From assembly GCA_019639175.1 (NCBI GenBank), contig JAHBSK010000002.1, positions 62,001 to 126,000 of the forward strand: 64,000 nt of DNA, in the 5' to 3' direction. The stretch is from Acidobacteriota bacterium (GTDB lineage: Bacteria; Acidobacteriota; Blastocatellia; Pyrinomonadales; Pyrinomonadaceae). A program made the translations under genes and the position numbers. How positions within the stretch are numbered: the first letter of the stretch is position 1; each line of letters begins with the position of its first letter. This document shows, piece by piece, positions 23,208 through 32,139 of the stretch. The notes under the pieces were generated by a model. That model did not search any database. It was not told where the DNA came from and saw nothing but the letters and a program-made list of their open reading frames with translations.

Positions 23208-24005
23208 ATGAAAGTCTCTCACCCTGTTTTGAAATATTACGGAAGCAAATTTCGTATCGCTAAATGGATCATCGACCACTTTCCAAAACACCGGCACTAT
23301 ATAGAACCTTTCGGCGGCGCTGCCAGTGTTTTGCTCGTCAAAGAACCGTCAAAACTCGAAACGTATAACGATCTTAACGGTGACTTGGTAAATTTCTTTC
23401 AGATCCTTCGCGGCCGGCCGGCTGAACTTGTTGAGAAGATCAAATTGACGCCATGGGCGCGCGAAGAGTTTGAGGGATGTCTTACGAATGCCGGTGATCA
23501 GCTGGAGCGTGCCAGGCGATTGTTTTGCAGATTATGGATGAGTTATCAGGCTTCAATGAATTTAAGCAAAGGCAATTTCCGGCGCCATACTCAGGGCAGA
23601 CGTTCGGTTCTGAACGATATCAAGCCCGAAAACCTCTTTCATGCATCCGAGCGATTTTTGAAGGTCCAGATCGAAAGCCGCGATGCATTTCGGTTAATGA
23701 GGGAATTGGATGCTCCAGACGCCCTGTTCTATCTTGATCCGCCTTACGTTCTTTCAACGCGAACAACAAAAAAAGGATATTCACATGAGATGACAAACGG
23801 CGATCACAAGCATTTTGCCGAGATCGTTCGTGATCTGAAAGGCTTTGTTGTTCTAAGCGGCTATCCGTCGAAGATATACGAAGAGCTGTTTGAAGCCCAT
23901 GGATGGGAGCGATACGACAAAGAGACGATGACGATCGGAAATACAAAAAGGATCGAATCGATCTGGCTTTCACCTGCAACTATGAAAATGTTGAAGTCTG
24001 CTTAA
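23208..24005 (+). CDS. Dam-type DNA adenine methyltransferase (D12 class)
   Basis: 265 residues. SAM-binding motif HYIEPFGGAASVLL near residue 30 and catalytic motif FYLDPPYVLS near residue 177, in the order of D12-class N6-adenine methylases. No restriction enzyme gene is adjacent, so it is an orphan phage methylase, probably protecting phage DNA from host restriction or affecting regulation. No Shine-Dalgarno seen; it follows the palindrome region. Confidence 0.9.
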   Translation: MKVSHPVLKYYGSKFRIAKWIIDHFPKHRHYIEPFGGAASVLLVKEPSKLETYNDLNGDLVNFFQILRGRPAELVEKIKLTPWAREEFEGCLTNAGDQLERARRLFCRLWMSYQASMNLSKGNFRRHTQGRRSVLNDIKPENLFHASERFLKVQIESRDAFRLMRELDAPDALFYLDPPYVLSTRTTKKGYSHEMTNGDHKHFAEIVRDLKGFVVLSGYPSKIYEELFEAHGWERYDKETMTIGNTKRIESIWLSPATMKMLKSA

Positions 24006-24098
24006 ACTTTATCGGTCTGACGGTTATACTTAGACAACGCTTCATCTTTATCTGAAATAATGAAATTGGATGTGAGACGAGTAACTCACCTGTAAAAC

Positions 24099-24533
24099 AT
24101 GCCGCTGTCAACGGCAAACTTCCGGTTGCAAATGCACTCCTTAGACAATAACACACCAGAAAACGCTCGCCTCTCACATCCGTTTTCGCCGAAGGATTCA
24201 GCATTGCATTTACGCGATCATTTGATCGCCCTTGCCCAAAAACCAGAGAACTCGTCGTTTAAGAGTATTTTGCGATCAGCGGCAGAATCTATCCGAGTTA
24301 CAGCCTTTGGGTATAATCGAGCGACAACGAAACGTAAGATATTGCGGCTTCTCAAAGAATTTCACTGCCTCGAGATCCTTGATATTGTTGATGAGACGAA
24401 TATCAAGGACTCAGAGATCAAAGCAGCTTTGGCGGAACTTGTATGTGAAAGTAAGATCCGTTTGGGAAAACGCCGTCGGTGGCAAGAACCCGGTAAGCAT
24501 TACAACGAGATCTATGAACTTGTGATAAAGTAA
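24099..24533 (+). CDS. Winged-helix-like phage protein
   Basis: 144 residues (an internal ATG at 24132 is an alternative). The C-terminal 75 residues read as a winged helix (KRKILRLLKEFHCLEILDI, DSEIKAALAELVCESKIRLG). Last gene before a strong terminator, so it ends the early/replication transcript. It could be a late-gene regulator; inference from place only. Confidence 0.55.
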   Translation: MPLSTANFRLQMHSLDNNTPENARLSHPFSPKDSALHLRDHLIALAQKPENSSFKSILRSAAESIRVTAFGYNRATTKRKILRLLKEFHCLEILDIVDETNIKDSEIKAALAELVCESKIRLGKRRRWQEPGKHYNEIYELVIK

Positions 24534-24574
24534 ATGGTGTCATTGGGTGCATTTGCACCTCCTTTACTTGGTAG

Positions 24575-24610
24575 AAGCGGTTAGGAACCAACCTAACCGC
24601 TTTTTATTTT
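24575..24610 (+). terminator. Rho-independent terminator ending the early region
   Basis: AAGCGGTTAGG (24575-24585) pairs perfectly with CCTAACCGCTT (24592-24602) around a six-base loop, followed by a T-rich tract. It separates replication genes from the lysis genes. Confidence 0.9.
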
Positions 24611-24650
24611 TACGACATACTGGGTTTGGCTAAAAAGCCGATGTCCAAAT

Positions 24651-25235
24651 ATGTCACCTCATTACACAGTCAAATTCTACAAAGGCGATTACAAGGCCCG
24701 ACAGCTTGCCGCGAACGCGGACAAAGCGCTCGGGTATTTCGAGCAGCATTTCAATGCTGTGGATGATCCGGGGCCAAAGTATTGTCATGCCAAGGTCGCT
24801 ACTAACGCCTCAAAGACCTCAATAGCAATGGCCGAGTGGTATGCAAAGCGTGTAGCAGCAGAGTTCGGCATTCCTCTCGGGTTCGATAACGGTGTCGATA
24901 AGGGCGGCCGCGGCAATGGCAATCTGATCCACACCGCAATGCCGGCGATCCTGCTTGAGCCGTTGTTTGTCAGCAATCCGGCTGGAGCGGCACTAGCAAG
25001 ATCTCCTGACGGTCAGAAACGGCTTGCTAAGTGCTTGGCCGATACGGTGCGAAACTTCTATCCGAACGGCGGCAAGATCGCTTTTTCTGTCGGTCATAAA
25101 TACAAAACGAGTTCACCGAACGATCGAGGTGCTCTCGCTTATGGAGGCGGAACCGAGGCAGAATACGCCGAAATTGTTTTGGAGATCGCCAAGCAGCTGC
25201 TTGAGACCGGGGAGGTAAAACCGTGCGGACAATGA
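24651..25235 (+). CDS. Endolysin, N-acetylmuramoyl-L-alanine amidase
   Basis: 194 residues of the Amidase_3 type: IAMAEWYAKRVAAEFG, then LIHTAMPAILLEPLFVSNP, where Glu in LLEP matches the catalytic glutamate region of the family. No cell-wall-binding or signal sequence, so release needs a holin; the next gene is a good candidate. Different in sequence from the prophage A amidase. Confidence 0.7.
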   Translation: MSPHYTVKFYKGDYKARQLAANADKALGYFEQHFNAVDDPGPKYCHAKVATNASKTSIAMAEWYAKRVAAEFGIPLGFDNGVDKGGRGNGNLIHTAMPAILLEPLFVSNPAGAALARSPDGQKRLAKCLADTVRNFYPNGGKIAFSVGHKYKTSSPNDRGALAYGGGTEAEYAEIVLEIAKQLLETGEVKPCGQ

Positions 25236-25576
25236 TCGCCGATTATCTGGCATCGACGGCGACAATGCATTTCTTTGCACTGATCCCGATCCTGATCTAC
25301 TGCTTACGCTCCGGTGGAAAAGATTTTAGCTGGCAGAGATTCATTCTTGATAATCGACCTCGCTGGGCCTGGGGATTTCTTATTATGTCGATCCTAAGCG
25401 TCGGTGTAACAGTCTGGCCTGAATCCCGACAGGCGTTGAATCTTGCCGCTAATTTGATAGCCGGATTTCTCGGCGTTGGCGGCGGGATATCTCAAGCGCT
25501 CGGCCTTTCTGATTTTTCGCTTGGGTTAATTGTCGGCGGCCTTTTGGTCGCTGCCATCAATTCTGATGCGAGGTGA
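25223..25576 (+). CDS. Holin-like membrane protein
   Basis: 117 residues from a GTG behind GGGGAGGT, overlapping the endolysin gene. Three or four hydrophobic segments (MHFFALIPILIYCL, WGFLIMSILSVGVTV, ANLIAGFLGVGGGI, LGLIVGGLLVAAI). Overlap with the endolysin and the membrane topology support a holin. Confidence 0.65.
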   Translation: MRTMIADYLASTATMHFFALIPILIYCLRSGGKDFSWQRFILDNRPRWAWGFLIMSILSVGVTVWPESRQALNLAANLIAGFLGVGGGISQALGLSDFSLGLIVGGLLVAAINSDAR

Positions 25577-25581
25577 CGGAT

Positions 25582-25938
25582 ATGTTAACAACCGCAAACA
25601 TCATCGGGTTTGTCGTAACGAACAAACGCTATTTCTTTATCGGAGCGGCCGTCCTCATCGGACTGGTTCTCGTAATCGGATTTCTCAGATCATGTGGCGC
25701 AGGCCCGACACCAAAGTTAAATGAGGTTGAGATCCAGCGCGGAGAACAAGCAGTCAAGGAACAGAACCGGAAGGAGCTTGAAGAGATCCTCATAAATGCG
25801 GAAGTCCGAGAACGGCAGATCGACGCCAATCTTGCCAATGGCCGTGCTGAAACTGTCAATGCCATCGACGAGGCTCGAAGGAAATACCGACAAATGACCA
25901 ATGAGGATCTGTCAGCAGAGTTTGAGAAAAGAAAATGA
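25582..25938 (+). CDS. i-spanin-like protein
   Basis: 118 residues from the ATG five bases after GAGGTGA. A single N-terminal membrane anchor (RYFFIGAAVLIGLVLVIGFL) is followed by a charged coiled coil to the C-terminus (QAVKEQNRKELEEILI). This is the layout of an inner-membrane spanin that links to an outer-membrane partner to fuse the membranes at lysis. Implies a Gram-negative host. Confidence 0.6.
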   Translation: MLTTANIIGFVVTNKRYFFIGAAVLIGLVLVIGFLRSCGAGPTPKLNEVEIQRGEQAVKEQNRKELEEILINAEVRERQIDANLANGRAETVNAIDEARRKYRQMTNEDLSAEFEKRK

Positions 25939-26174
25939 ATGACCGCCATCGAATTCAGAAACTGAAAAGAAAGATGTTTGGGACTAATCACCGTTGGGGT
26001 GCTTATTACTATTTTCGGCAGGTAGAGAAACGAAGAGCTTTGATACTTGATCTATGCGATAGAACGCCGATCGAGACCGGTCGGACAAGGCAGGCGTTAG
26101 TGGCGTGGGGCCTAGTGGCGACGATTGCCATTTTTATGTTGTTTCTCGGACTCGTAGCCGTGTCAGTGGGGTAA
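25935..26174 (+). CDS. Small membrane protein in lysis cassette
   Basis: 79 residues; basic N-terminal half and one C-terminal membrane segment (GLVATIAIFMLFLGLVAVSV). ATGA overlap with the spanin-like gene. Could be a holin partner or antiholin; not recognised. Confidence 0.55.
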   Translation: MNDRHRIQKLKRKMFGTNHRWGAYYYFRQVEKRRALILDLCDRTPIETGRTRQALVAWGLVATIAIFMLFLGLVAVSVG

Positions 26175-26177
26175 AAC

Positions 26178-26585
26178 ATGCCATACATTCATAACAAAAG
26201 GATCGATCTTTCAGCCAACCTGTTCGGTAAGGTAATGTTCGCGATCGGCATTCTGACCATCCTTGTCAGCCTCAGCCAGACGGTCATGTGTCAATCCGAA
26301 CAGCTATCAATCGAATGTCCGTCGGGATATGTCTGCATTACACGCGAGGCCGCAATCTCCGTCCTTGAAAAAGCCGATAAAGCGGACGCTCTCGAAAAAG
26401 AAGCTTTGGTCAAAGATCAAGCTATTGCCGACCTCAAGCAGCTGCTTGCTGACATCAAGATCGATCTCGCACGGATGTCAGGTGAGAAAACCCAGCTTGA
26501 AGCAGATAAGGTTCGATGGACGGCAGTCATTGATCTTTTGCTAAAAAATGCCCGACCTAAAAAGAACGGGCTAATAAATTTTTGA
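26178..26585 (+). CDS. Exported coiled-coil protein in lysis cassette
   Basis: 135 residues. Hydrophobic segment (FAIGILTILVSLSQTVM) near the N-terminus, a Cys pair (IECPSGYVCITREAA) and then a long coiled coil (LKQLLADIKIDLARMSGEK). Second spanin-type candidate or membrane-tethered lysis accessory. Confidence 0.55.
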   Translation: MPYIHNKRIDLSANLFGKVMFAIGILTILVSLSQTVMCQSEQLSIECPSGYVCITREAAISVLEKADKADALEKEALVKDQAIADLKQLLADIKIDLARMSGEKTQLEADKVRWTAVIDLLLKNARPKKNGLINF

Positions 26586-26587
26586 AA

Positions 26588-26661
26588 AGTTTACGGGTAA
26601 TGTCGAGGCTTTCTTGGCGGTGTGGGGGCATTTCTCCAAGGCATGGCGTTACCCGTAATTA
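26588..26661 (+). promoter_or_regulatory. Inverted repeat between lysis genes
   Basis: TTACGGGTAA near 26592 and TTACCCGTAA near 26651 are inverted repeats around about 50 bases. No U-run follows, so a terminator is unlikely; a regulatory RNA stem or a processing site is possible. Confidence 0.35.
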
Positions 26662-26697
26662 AACATCCCCTATTTGCCCACAAGGAGACGTAGGCCG

Positions 26698-26946
26698 GTG
26701 CCTAATACGCAACAAATGAGAGATCATAATTTCCTGATCGGAGGGATAACCGCGGTCGCGGGCTATATGGCTTCCGGTTTTTCATGGCTGTACGCCTCGG
26801 CATACGGAGTTATGTTTTATGTTTTCGATCCGGAGGTGGTTAAAACGTATGGGCCGCTGCTTGTGGCCATCCTAACTGCTCTGATCGGAAAATCTGTCGA
26901 TGTATGGTTAAAACTGCGTGATGAAAAGAAAAGTAAACAGAAGTAG
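26698..26946 (+). CDS. Second holin-like membrane protein
   Basis: 82 residues from a GTG behind AAGGAGACGTAGGCC. Two hydrophobic segments (LIGGITAVAGYMASGFSWLY and YGPLLVAILTALIG) and a basic tail (RDEKKSKQK), the layout of a class II type holin. Two holin-like proteins in one cassette may be holin and antiholin. Confidence 0.6.
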   Translation: MPNTQQMRDHNFLIGGITAVAGYMASGFSWLYASAYGVMFYVFDPEVVKTYGPLLVAILTALIGKSVDVWLKLRDEKKSKQK

Positions 26947-27001
26947 TGACCGCGTAAACATATCTTGCTGATATGTCGATAAAACGCCTTTTTATAAACA
27001 T

Positions 27002-27466
27002 ATGGGCAAGGAATACAGTTCTGCTCCAGAAATCGAACAGATCGCGGAACGATTGATCGAGCACTTTAAGCCGGATCTCGAAGGTTTTGATATCACATAT
27101 ATCTTTTGCAGTGAAAATCCCAAGAAAGCGGGCCGCGAAGTTACGGCCCTTGCAAGAAAGGTTATTGGATTGAATGCCTGGCTTGCCGGATTTCCTGACG
27201 GCTTCTTTGTGATGGAAGTTGGCCTGCCGGCATGGGCCGAACTAACACCGGAACAGAAGATCGCAGTTGTTCATCATGAGCTTTGCCATTTCGGCGTCGA
27301 TGATGAAGGGTTTTTGACACTGATCCCTCATGACATCGAAGAATTCAACGAGATCGCCAGAACACACGGAGCATATCATGATGGCCTTGTTTCTTTTGGC
27401 CACGCCTTACAGCACGGAAACGAATCATCTCGTTCCGAGATCTTGGAAAAAATACTGAATGGCTAG
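27002..27466 (+). CDS. Putative phage metallopeptidase
   Basis: 154 residues with zinc motif VVHHELCHFGVDDEG (HHELCH) and the preceding WAELTPEQKIAV, as in the small phage metallopeptidase family located before terminases. Third ligand likely among the later His/Asp residues. Substrate unknown. Overlaps the terminase small subunit gene by 8 bases. Confidence 0.75.
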   Translation: MGKEYSSAPEIEQIAERLIEHFKPDLEGFDITYIFCSENPKKAGREVTALARKVIGLNAWLAGFPDGFFVMEVGLPAWAELTPEQKIAVVHHELCHFGVDDEGFLTLIPHDIEEFNEIARTHGAYHDGLVSFGHALQHGNESSRSEILEKILNG

Positions 27467-27881
27467 GAAAAGCGGAGCAACTGATGAAAAGGCTATCGAC
27501 CTGACACGGCGAAAGCTCAAGGCTGTTGAAATGCGCGAGAACGGCTTCTCACTGCAAGAGATTGCAGATACCCTTGGATGGAACTCCGAACAAGCCACTC
27601 ACAAAGCAATTAAATCAGTGCTCGATAAGGCACAGATCGAGGCGGCTGCCCATTACAAAGTACTGCAGGTACGAAGACTCGAAAAAACTTTGACGATCGT
27701 AAAGGAAAAGGCTGAAAAAGGAAATCTTCGGGCTGCTCAGATACTGGTCAGGATCTCAAAACGCCTGTCCGAGATCGTCGGTTCCGATGCTCCTATGAAA
27801 GTGGCTCAGACAGACGCAAAAGGAAATGACAAGCCGCAGGTCGTGATCTATTTGCCCGATAATCAGCGTGACGAAACATGA
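27459..27881 (+). CDS. Terminase small subunit-like HTH protein
   Basis: 140 residues. N-terminal helix-turn-helix (ENGFSLQEIADTLGWNSEQA), a helical middle for oligomerisation and a basic/polar tail. Position directly before the large terminase and a 14-base overlap support the role of DNA recognition at packaging. Confidence 0.75.
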   Translation: MARKSGATDEKAIDLTRRKLKAVEMRENGFSLQEIADTLGWNSEQATHKAIKSVLDKAQIEAAAHYKVLQVRRLEKTLTIVKEKAEKGNLRAAQILVRISKRLSEIVGSDAPMKVAQTDAKGNDKPQVVIYLPDNQRDET

Positions 27882-29307
27882 GGTCATCGAATTAAAACCA
27901 CAGCCAGGGCCGCAGGAAATGTTTCTCTCGACGGCGGCCGACATAGCAATCTATGGCGGAGCAGCAGGAGGCGGCAAATCCTTCGGCCTCTTACTCGAAG
28001 GAACGCGACACATAAACGTCAAAGACTTTGGCGGCGTGATCTTTAGACGCACGTCGCCAATGATCACTAACGAAGGCGGCCTTTGGGACGAATCGAACAA
28101 GGTCTATCCTTTCCTCAATGCTGTCCAAAAGGAAACCGATCATAGTTGGACGTTTCCAGCCGAGACGACCGTATCCTTTGCACACCTGCAGCACGAAAAG
28201 AACAAACTCGACTGGCAAGGCTCTCAAATTTGTTTTCTCGGTTTTGACGAGCTAACCCATTTCACAGAAACACAGTTTTTCTACATGCTCTCGCGCAATC
28301 GTTCAACGTGCGGTGTAAAGCCGTATGTCCGGGCGACGTGCAATCCCGACGCTGATTCCTGGGTAGCTGAATTCATATCCTGGTGGATCGACCCAGAAAC
28401 CGGATATCCGATTCCCGACCGCGCCGGAAAATTGAGATGGTTCATTCGCGTGAATGACGCGATCAGGTGGGCCGATGATCCGGAAGGGCTTGAGGATGAA
28501 TTTCAGGTTATCAGAAATGCTCTGCCGGAAGATCTCCGCGAAAATGCCAGACGCGAAGATTTTATAAAGTCCGTCACATTCATTCCGTCAAATGTGTATG
28601 ACAACAAGAAACTGCTTGAGCAGAATCCCCAGTATCTGGCAAACCTTCTTGCTCTGCCGCTTGTTGAACGCGAACGGCTGCTTGGCGGTAACTGGAAGAT
28701 CAAGGCGACAGCCGGAAAGGTCTTCAACCGAGAATGGTTTGCCATCGCAGAGGTTTTACCGAAGATCGATCTTGTTGTTTCATATTGGGACTTTGCCGCA
28801 ACGGAAAAACAGATCAAGACGACAAGCAGGAAGCCTGACCCGGACTTTACCGCCCGCGTGATGATAGGTTACATGAAAATCGAAAAGAAGTGGTTTATTC
28901 TTGACGTTTTGGCTGTCCAACAATCGCCGGCGGCAGTCGAGAAACTCTTTAACCAGACATGCAAGCTTGATCGCGACCGGGCAAAGGTTCTTAGTGCTCG
29001 TTTTATGGTCCGTTGGGAGATCGAACCTGGATCAGCGGCAAAACGCGAATCCTATCGAATGACAACGAACCTTGCAGGTTACGATGCCAAGGGGAAAAAT
29101 TTTAAGGGAGACAAGCTTACCCGCGCTCGGTCGTTGGCCGTTCAAGCAGAGGCAGGAAACGTCGCTATTCTAAAAGCGGTCTGGAATGCCGAATTCCTTT
29201 CGCATATGCACGGCCAACCCGATCTACCGCATGATGACATCATGGACGCTACTGCCGGAGCATTCAATTCGACAATCTCTGAAGGCTCAAAAGGCTACGG
29301 TTTTTGA
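27868..29307 (+). CDS. Terminase large subunit
   Basis: 479 residues from a GTG. ATPase: Walker A GGAAGGGKS at about 30-38 and Walker B ICFLGFDEL. C-terminal nuclease: SYWDFAATEKQ and the terminal acidic motif LPHDDIMDATAGAFN. Packages phage DNA into the prohead through the portal. Full length with no disruption. Confidence 0.95.
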   Translation: MTKHEVIELKPQPGPQEMFLSTAADIAIYGGAAGGGKSFGLLLEGTRHINVKDFGGVIFRRTSPMITNEGGLWDESNKVYPFLNAVQKETDHSWTFPAETTVSFAHLQHEKNKLDWQGSQICFLGFDELTHFTETQFFYMLSRNRSTCGVKPYVRATCNPDADSWVAEFISWWIDPETGYPIPDRAGKLRWFIRVNDAIRWADDPEGLEDEFQVIRNALPEDLRENARREDFIKSVTFIPSNVYDNKKLLEQNPQYLANLLALPLVERERLLGGNWKIKATAGKVFNREWFAIAEVLPKIDLVVSYWDFAATEKQIKTTSRKPDPDFTARVMIGYMKIEKKWFILDVLAVQQSPAAVEKLFNQTCKLDRDRAKVLSARFMVRWEIEPGSAAKRESYRMTTNLAGYDAKGKNFKGDKLTRARSLAVQAEAGNVAILKAVWNAEFLSHMHGQPDLPHDDIMDATAGAFNSTISEGSKGYGF

Positions 29308-29343
29308 TAATTCTTCACAATAGAAAAGGCAATAGCCATTCTT

Positions 29344-30702
29344 ATGACACCGGATCAAAGCAAAGCAACCAAAAGAGCAGTTGAGCGAATCAACACGAAA
29401 AATGCTGCATATGCTAAATTTTACGCATATTACGATGGCCGTCATACGTGGAACTTCTCGTCAAAGAAATTCAAGAATAAATATGGCCAGCGTCTGCAGG
29501 AGCTTCGCGAGAATCTTTGTCGTGTGGTCGTAAAAGCTCCGGCATCACGGTTGGAAGTCATCGGTTTTCAATCCGAAACCGAGATCCAGAATGCCGCCTG
29601 GGACATCTGGAAAGGTTCAAATATGCCTCTGCAGTCCGGCGTGCTGCACCGTGAGGCGTTCAAGACCGGTGATGCTTATTTGATCGTTTGGCCCAATGAG
29701 GACAATACAGCGGTTTTCTATCCAAACCCGGCGGCAAATATGACCGTCTGGAAGGATCCCGAGTCCGGTCAGACCACAGAAGCGGCTAAGTTTTGGAAAG
29801 GAAATGACGGATTTTATTATCTGACGCTTTATTACGCCGACCGCATCGAAAAATACATATCCTCGACAAAAGCCGATGGAAAGTTATCTCTGACAAACAT
29901 CACTTTCAAACCGCGTGAGGTAAAGGGTGAATCCTGGCCGCTTGAAAATCCGTATAAACAGGTTCCGGTATTTCATTTCGTCTTTGAAAACGAAATGAAC
30001 GATTTCGGACGGTCTCTCCTTACCGACGTAATTCCGCTTAACGATGCTCTTAACAAGTCCTACGCAGACATCTTCGTTGCTCAGGAATATAACTCAATGC
30101 GCCAGCGATGGATCGCCGGACTTCGTGTTGAGGAAGATGAAGAAACCGGCAAAAAGATCGAGCCTTACAAGGCGGATGATGCGACCTGGGTCGCTGAGGA
30201 TAATGAAGCGAAATTTGGCGAGTTTACTGATGCCGATCTTGAAAAAATGCTCAAGGTAAAGCAGGAAGCAGTTCGCGACGTTGCTCTTGTGTCCGGCATA
30301 CCGCCAAGCTACTTCAATCTTGAACAGATTGGCTCGGCGATCTCGGGCGAAGCCTTGAGGAAGATCGAAGCGCGTTTTACGGCAATGATCCAGGACGCGC
30401 AGCGATCGTTTGGGGAAACTTGGGCGAATGCGATGAGTTTCGCTTTGGAAGTGGAAGAAAAACTGCGGCCTGATCTTCCGATCGAAACTCAATGGGCAGA
30501 CGCGGCGCCGATCTCGGAAAGCGAGCAGCTGGATAATGCCCTTAAGAAGAAAAATCTCGGTTGGTCTCTTGAGCAGATCCAGCGCGATTTCGGCCTGACT
30601 GATAAGCAGATCAAAGCGATGCTTGCCGAAACAAAAGAACGCGACAAAACAAAAATGGAAAATGCCGCCAAGTTCTTTGATGGCGGTCTGCCAAATTCTT
30701 AA
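29344..30702 (+). CDS. Portal protein (SPP1 gp6-like)
   Basis: 452 residues. Typical portal features of the SPP1 gp6 family: an N-terminal NLCRVVVKAPASRLEV segment, GDAYLIVWP, and the core helices with SGIPPSYFNL and SGEALRKIEARF. Forms the dodecameric channel for DNA entry and tail attachment. Follows the terminase and precedes the MuF protein, the usual order. Confidence 0.92.
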   Translation: MTPDQSKATKRAVERINTKNAAYAKFYAYYDGRHTWNFSSKKFKNKYGQRLQELRENLCRVVVKAPASRLEVIGFQSETEIQNAAWDIWKGSNMPLQSGVLHREAFKTGDAYLIVWPNEDNTAVFYPNPAANMTVWKDPESGQTTEAAKFWKGNDGFYYLTLYYADRIEKYISSTKADGKLSLTNITFKPREVKGESWPLENPYKQVPVFHFVFENEMNDFGRSLLTDVIPLNDALNKSYADIFVAQEYNSMRQRWIAGLRVEEDEETGKKIEPYKADDATWVAEDNEAKFGEFTDADLEKMLKVKQEAVRDVALVSGIPPSYFNLEQIGSAISGEALRKIEARFTAMIQDAQRSFGETWANAMSFALEVEEKLRPDLPIETQWADAAPISESEQLDNALKKKNLGWSLEQIQRDFGLTDKQIKAMLAETKERDKTKMENAAKFFDGGLPNS

Positions 30703-30722
30703 GCTCTCTCTAAACTGCGCAT

Positions 30723-30753
30723 AAAGAGAGGTTAAAGAGAAATTAAGAGAGGG
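30723..30753 (+). repeat. Degenerate AAAGAGAG repeats before the MuF gene
   Basis: Three imperfect units (AAAGAGAGGTT, AAAGAGAAATT, AAGAGAGGG) directly precede the TTG start of the MuF gene. They resemble the perfect 10-bp units at 831-860 in prophage A and may serve as a purine-rich ribosome-binding region. Confidence 0.5.
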
Positions 30754-32139
30754 TTGGAAAAACTTGCTAAAAAACTGCGTGATTTTCTTGTAAGGGCCGA
30801 AAAAGGAACGGCCCTTTTGCTGAATTATGAGTTTGATGAACTGCAAAAAGAGATCGCGGACCATATAGAGGCAAATCCGGCGGACATCGAATATCTTGAA
30901 GAAATTCTTAACGAGATCGAAAAGCTGCTTGCTCGTCGAACGGTGCGTTTTGCCGCGGCGGTTGAGAATGCCCAAAAACGAGTAGTCCGATCAACCGCTG
31001 ACACACTCAAGGCTGAACTGCACACATCGGTCTTCAAACCAGATAAACCGGCTATCAAGAAACTGATCGGCAGGACACAAACAGGCACATCTCTAACAAA
31101 ATTCTTTAAGCGGTTAGAGCCTGCTGTTAGAGAAGCTGCGAAAGATGCTCTGATCGAAGGTTTCTCATTAGGTGAATCGAGCGATAAAATTGCAAGACGT
31201 CTGAATGACGTAACGGATATCGGTAAATTCCACGCAATGACCATTGCCCGAACAGAAACAAATGAAGCTTTTCGCGCGGCTTCAAGGGATTTTTACAATG
31301 ATGCCGGCATTAAAAGATACGTCTGGATGTCGGCAAGGGATCCGCGAACCTGTCTAATATGCTGGCGGCTGCATGGGACAATCTGGCCGACAGCACAAAA
31401 GGTCTCTGCTCACCCTCGTTGTCGATGCACAGTGATCCCGTTACTTGACGGCCAGCCGGCGCCGGAAACAGGAGAGGAATTATTTGCGAAGCTTGAACCG
31501 GGATACCAAAAGCAGATCCTAGGCCCTGCGAGATTCGAGCTTTACAAAGCCGGATACAGATTGAGCGATTTTGTCGGTTCTGAAGACAGCGAGGAATTCG
31601 GGACACGACACTTTATTAGGAATTTGAATGATCTTCATCAGGCATCAGGATCACGAGCCAAAGGGTATTTCTTTGTTAATGAAAAGATATACCCTTACAA
31701 ACCGAAAGGAGCGATATTCGGGCAATCAGATAAATATTCCTGCGTTCCGTGTTCGGTGAGAATGATCCTTAATGACCATGGTCAGGATATCCCAGAGGCT
31801 TTTCTTAGAGAGGAACTGGGGACAAACAAAGACGGGACGCCGCTTTCACGGGCCGCAGTTCTCCTGAATGAGCAAGTCCCAGATAAACAATTTGTTTTTA
31901 AACGAAAGGCAATTATTGACGATCTTCTACTTGAGCCGTCAATAGTAAATGTCCGTACGCCGGTTGATATTCATTCCGTAGTTGTTGACAGGATCGACTC
32001 AAATAAGGTTTACCTGCGTGATTCGCTTCCTGAAAGTGTCGGGAAAGCCTATGCAATTGACATTGACGTGTTCAAAAAATATTGGCTGATCTCCGGAAAA
32101 GACTATGGTTTAGCTGTTATAATCAAACAAGATGATTAG
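30754..32139 (+). CDS. MuF-type minor head protein fused to a papain/C39-like peptidase domain (putative polymorphic toxin)
   Basis: 461 residues from a TTG. Residues about 120-230 are the Mu F/SPP1 gp7 domain: TIARTETNEAF, YVWMSARDPRTCLICWRLHG and HPRCRC. Residues about 290-461 are an additional domain with the pattern of papain/C39-like cysteine peptidases: SCVPCSVRMILNDHG (Cys330 or Cys333), IHSVVVDRI (His407) and VYLRDSLP (Asp423). Temperate phages are known to encode MuF proteins with variable C-terminal toxin domains; this fits that class. The adjacent 82-residue gene, overlapping by 8 bases, is a candidate immunity gene. The toxin could be delivered with the virion or act between lysogens; activity is inferred. 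Confidence 0.75.
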   Translation: MEKLAKKLRDFLVRAEKGTALLLNYEFDELQKEIADHIEANPADIEYLEEILNEIEKLLARRTVRFAAAVENAQKRVVRSTADTLKAELHTSVFKPDKPAIKKLIGRTQTGTSLTKFFKRLEPAVREAAKDALIEGFSLGESSDKIARRLNDVTDIGKFHAMTIARTETNEAFRAASRDFYNDAGIKRYVWMSARDPRTCLICWRLHGTIWPTAQKVSAHPRCRCTVIPLLDGQPAPETGEELFAKLEPGYQKQILGPARFELYKAGYRLSDFVGSEDSEEFGTRHFIRNLNDLHQASGSRAKGYFFVNEKIYPYKPKGAIFGQSDKYSCVPCSVRMILNDHGQDIPEAFLREELGTNKDGTPLSRAAVLLNEQVPDKQFVFKRKAIIDDLLLEPSIVNVRTPVDIHSVVVDRIDSNKVYLRDSLPESVGKAYAIDIDVFKKYWLISGKDYGLAVIIKQDD

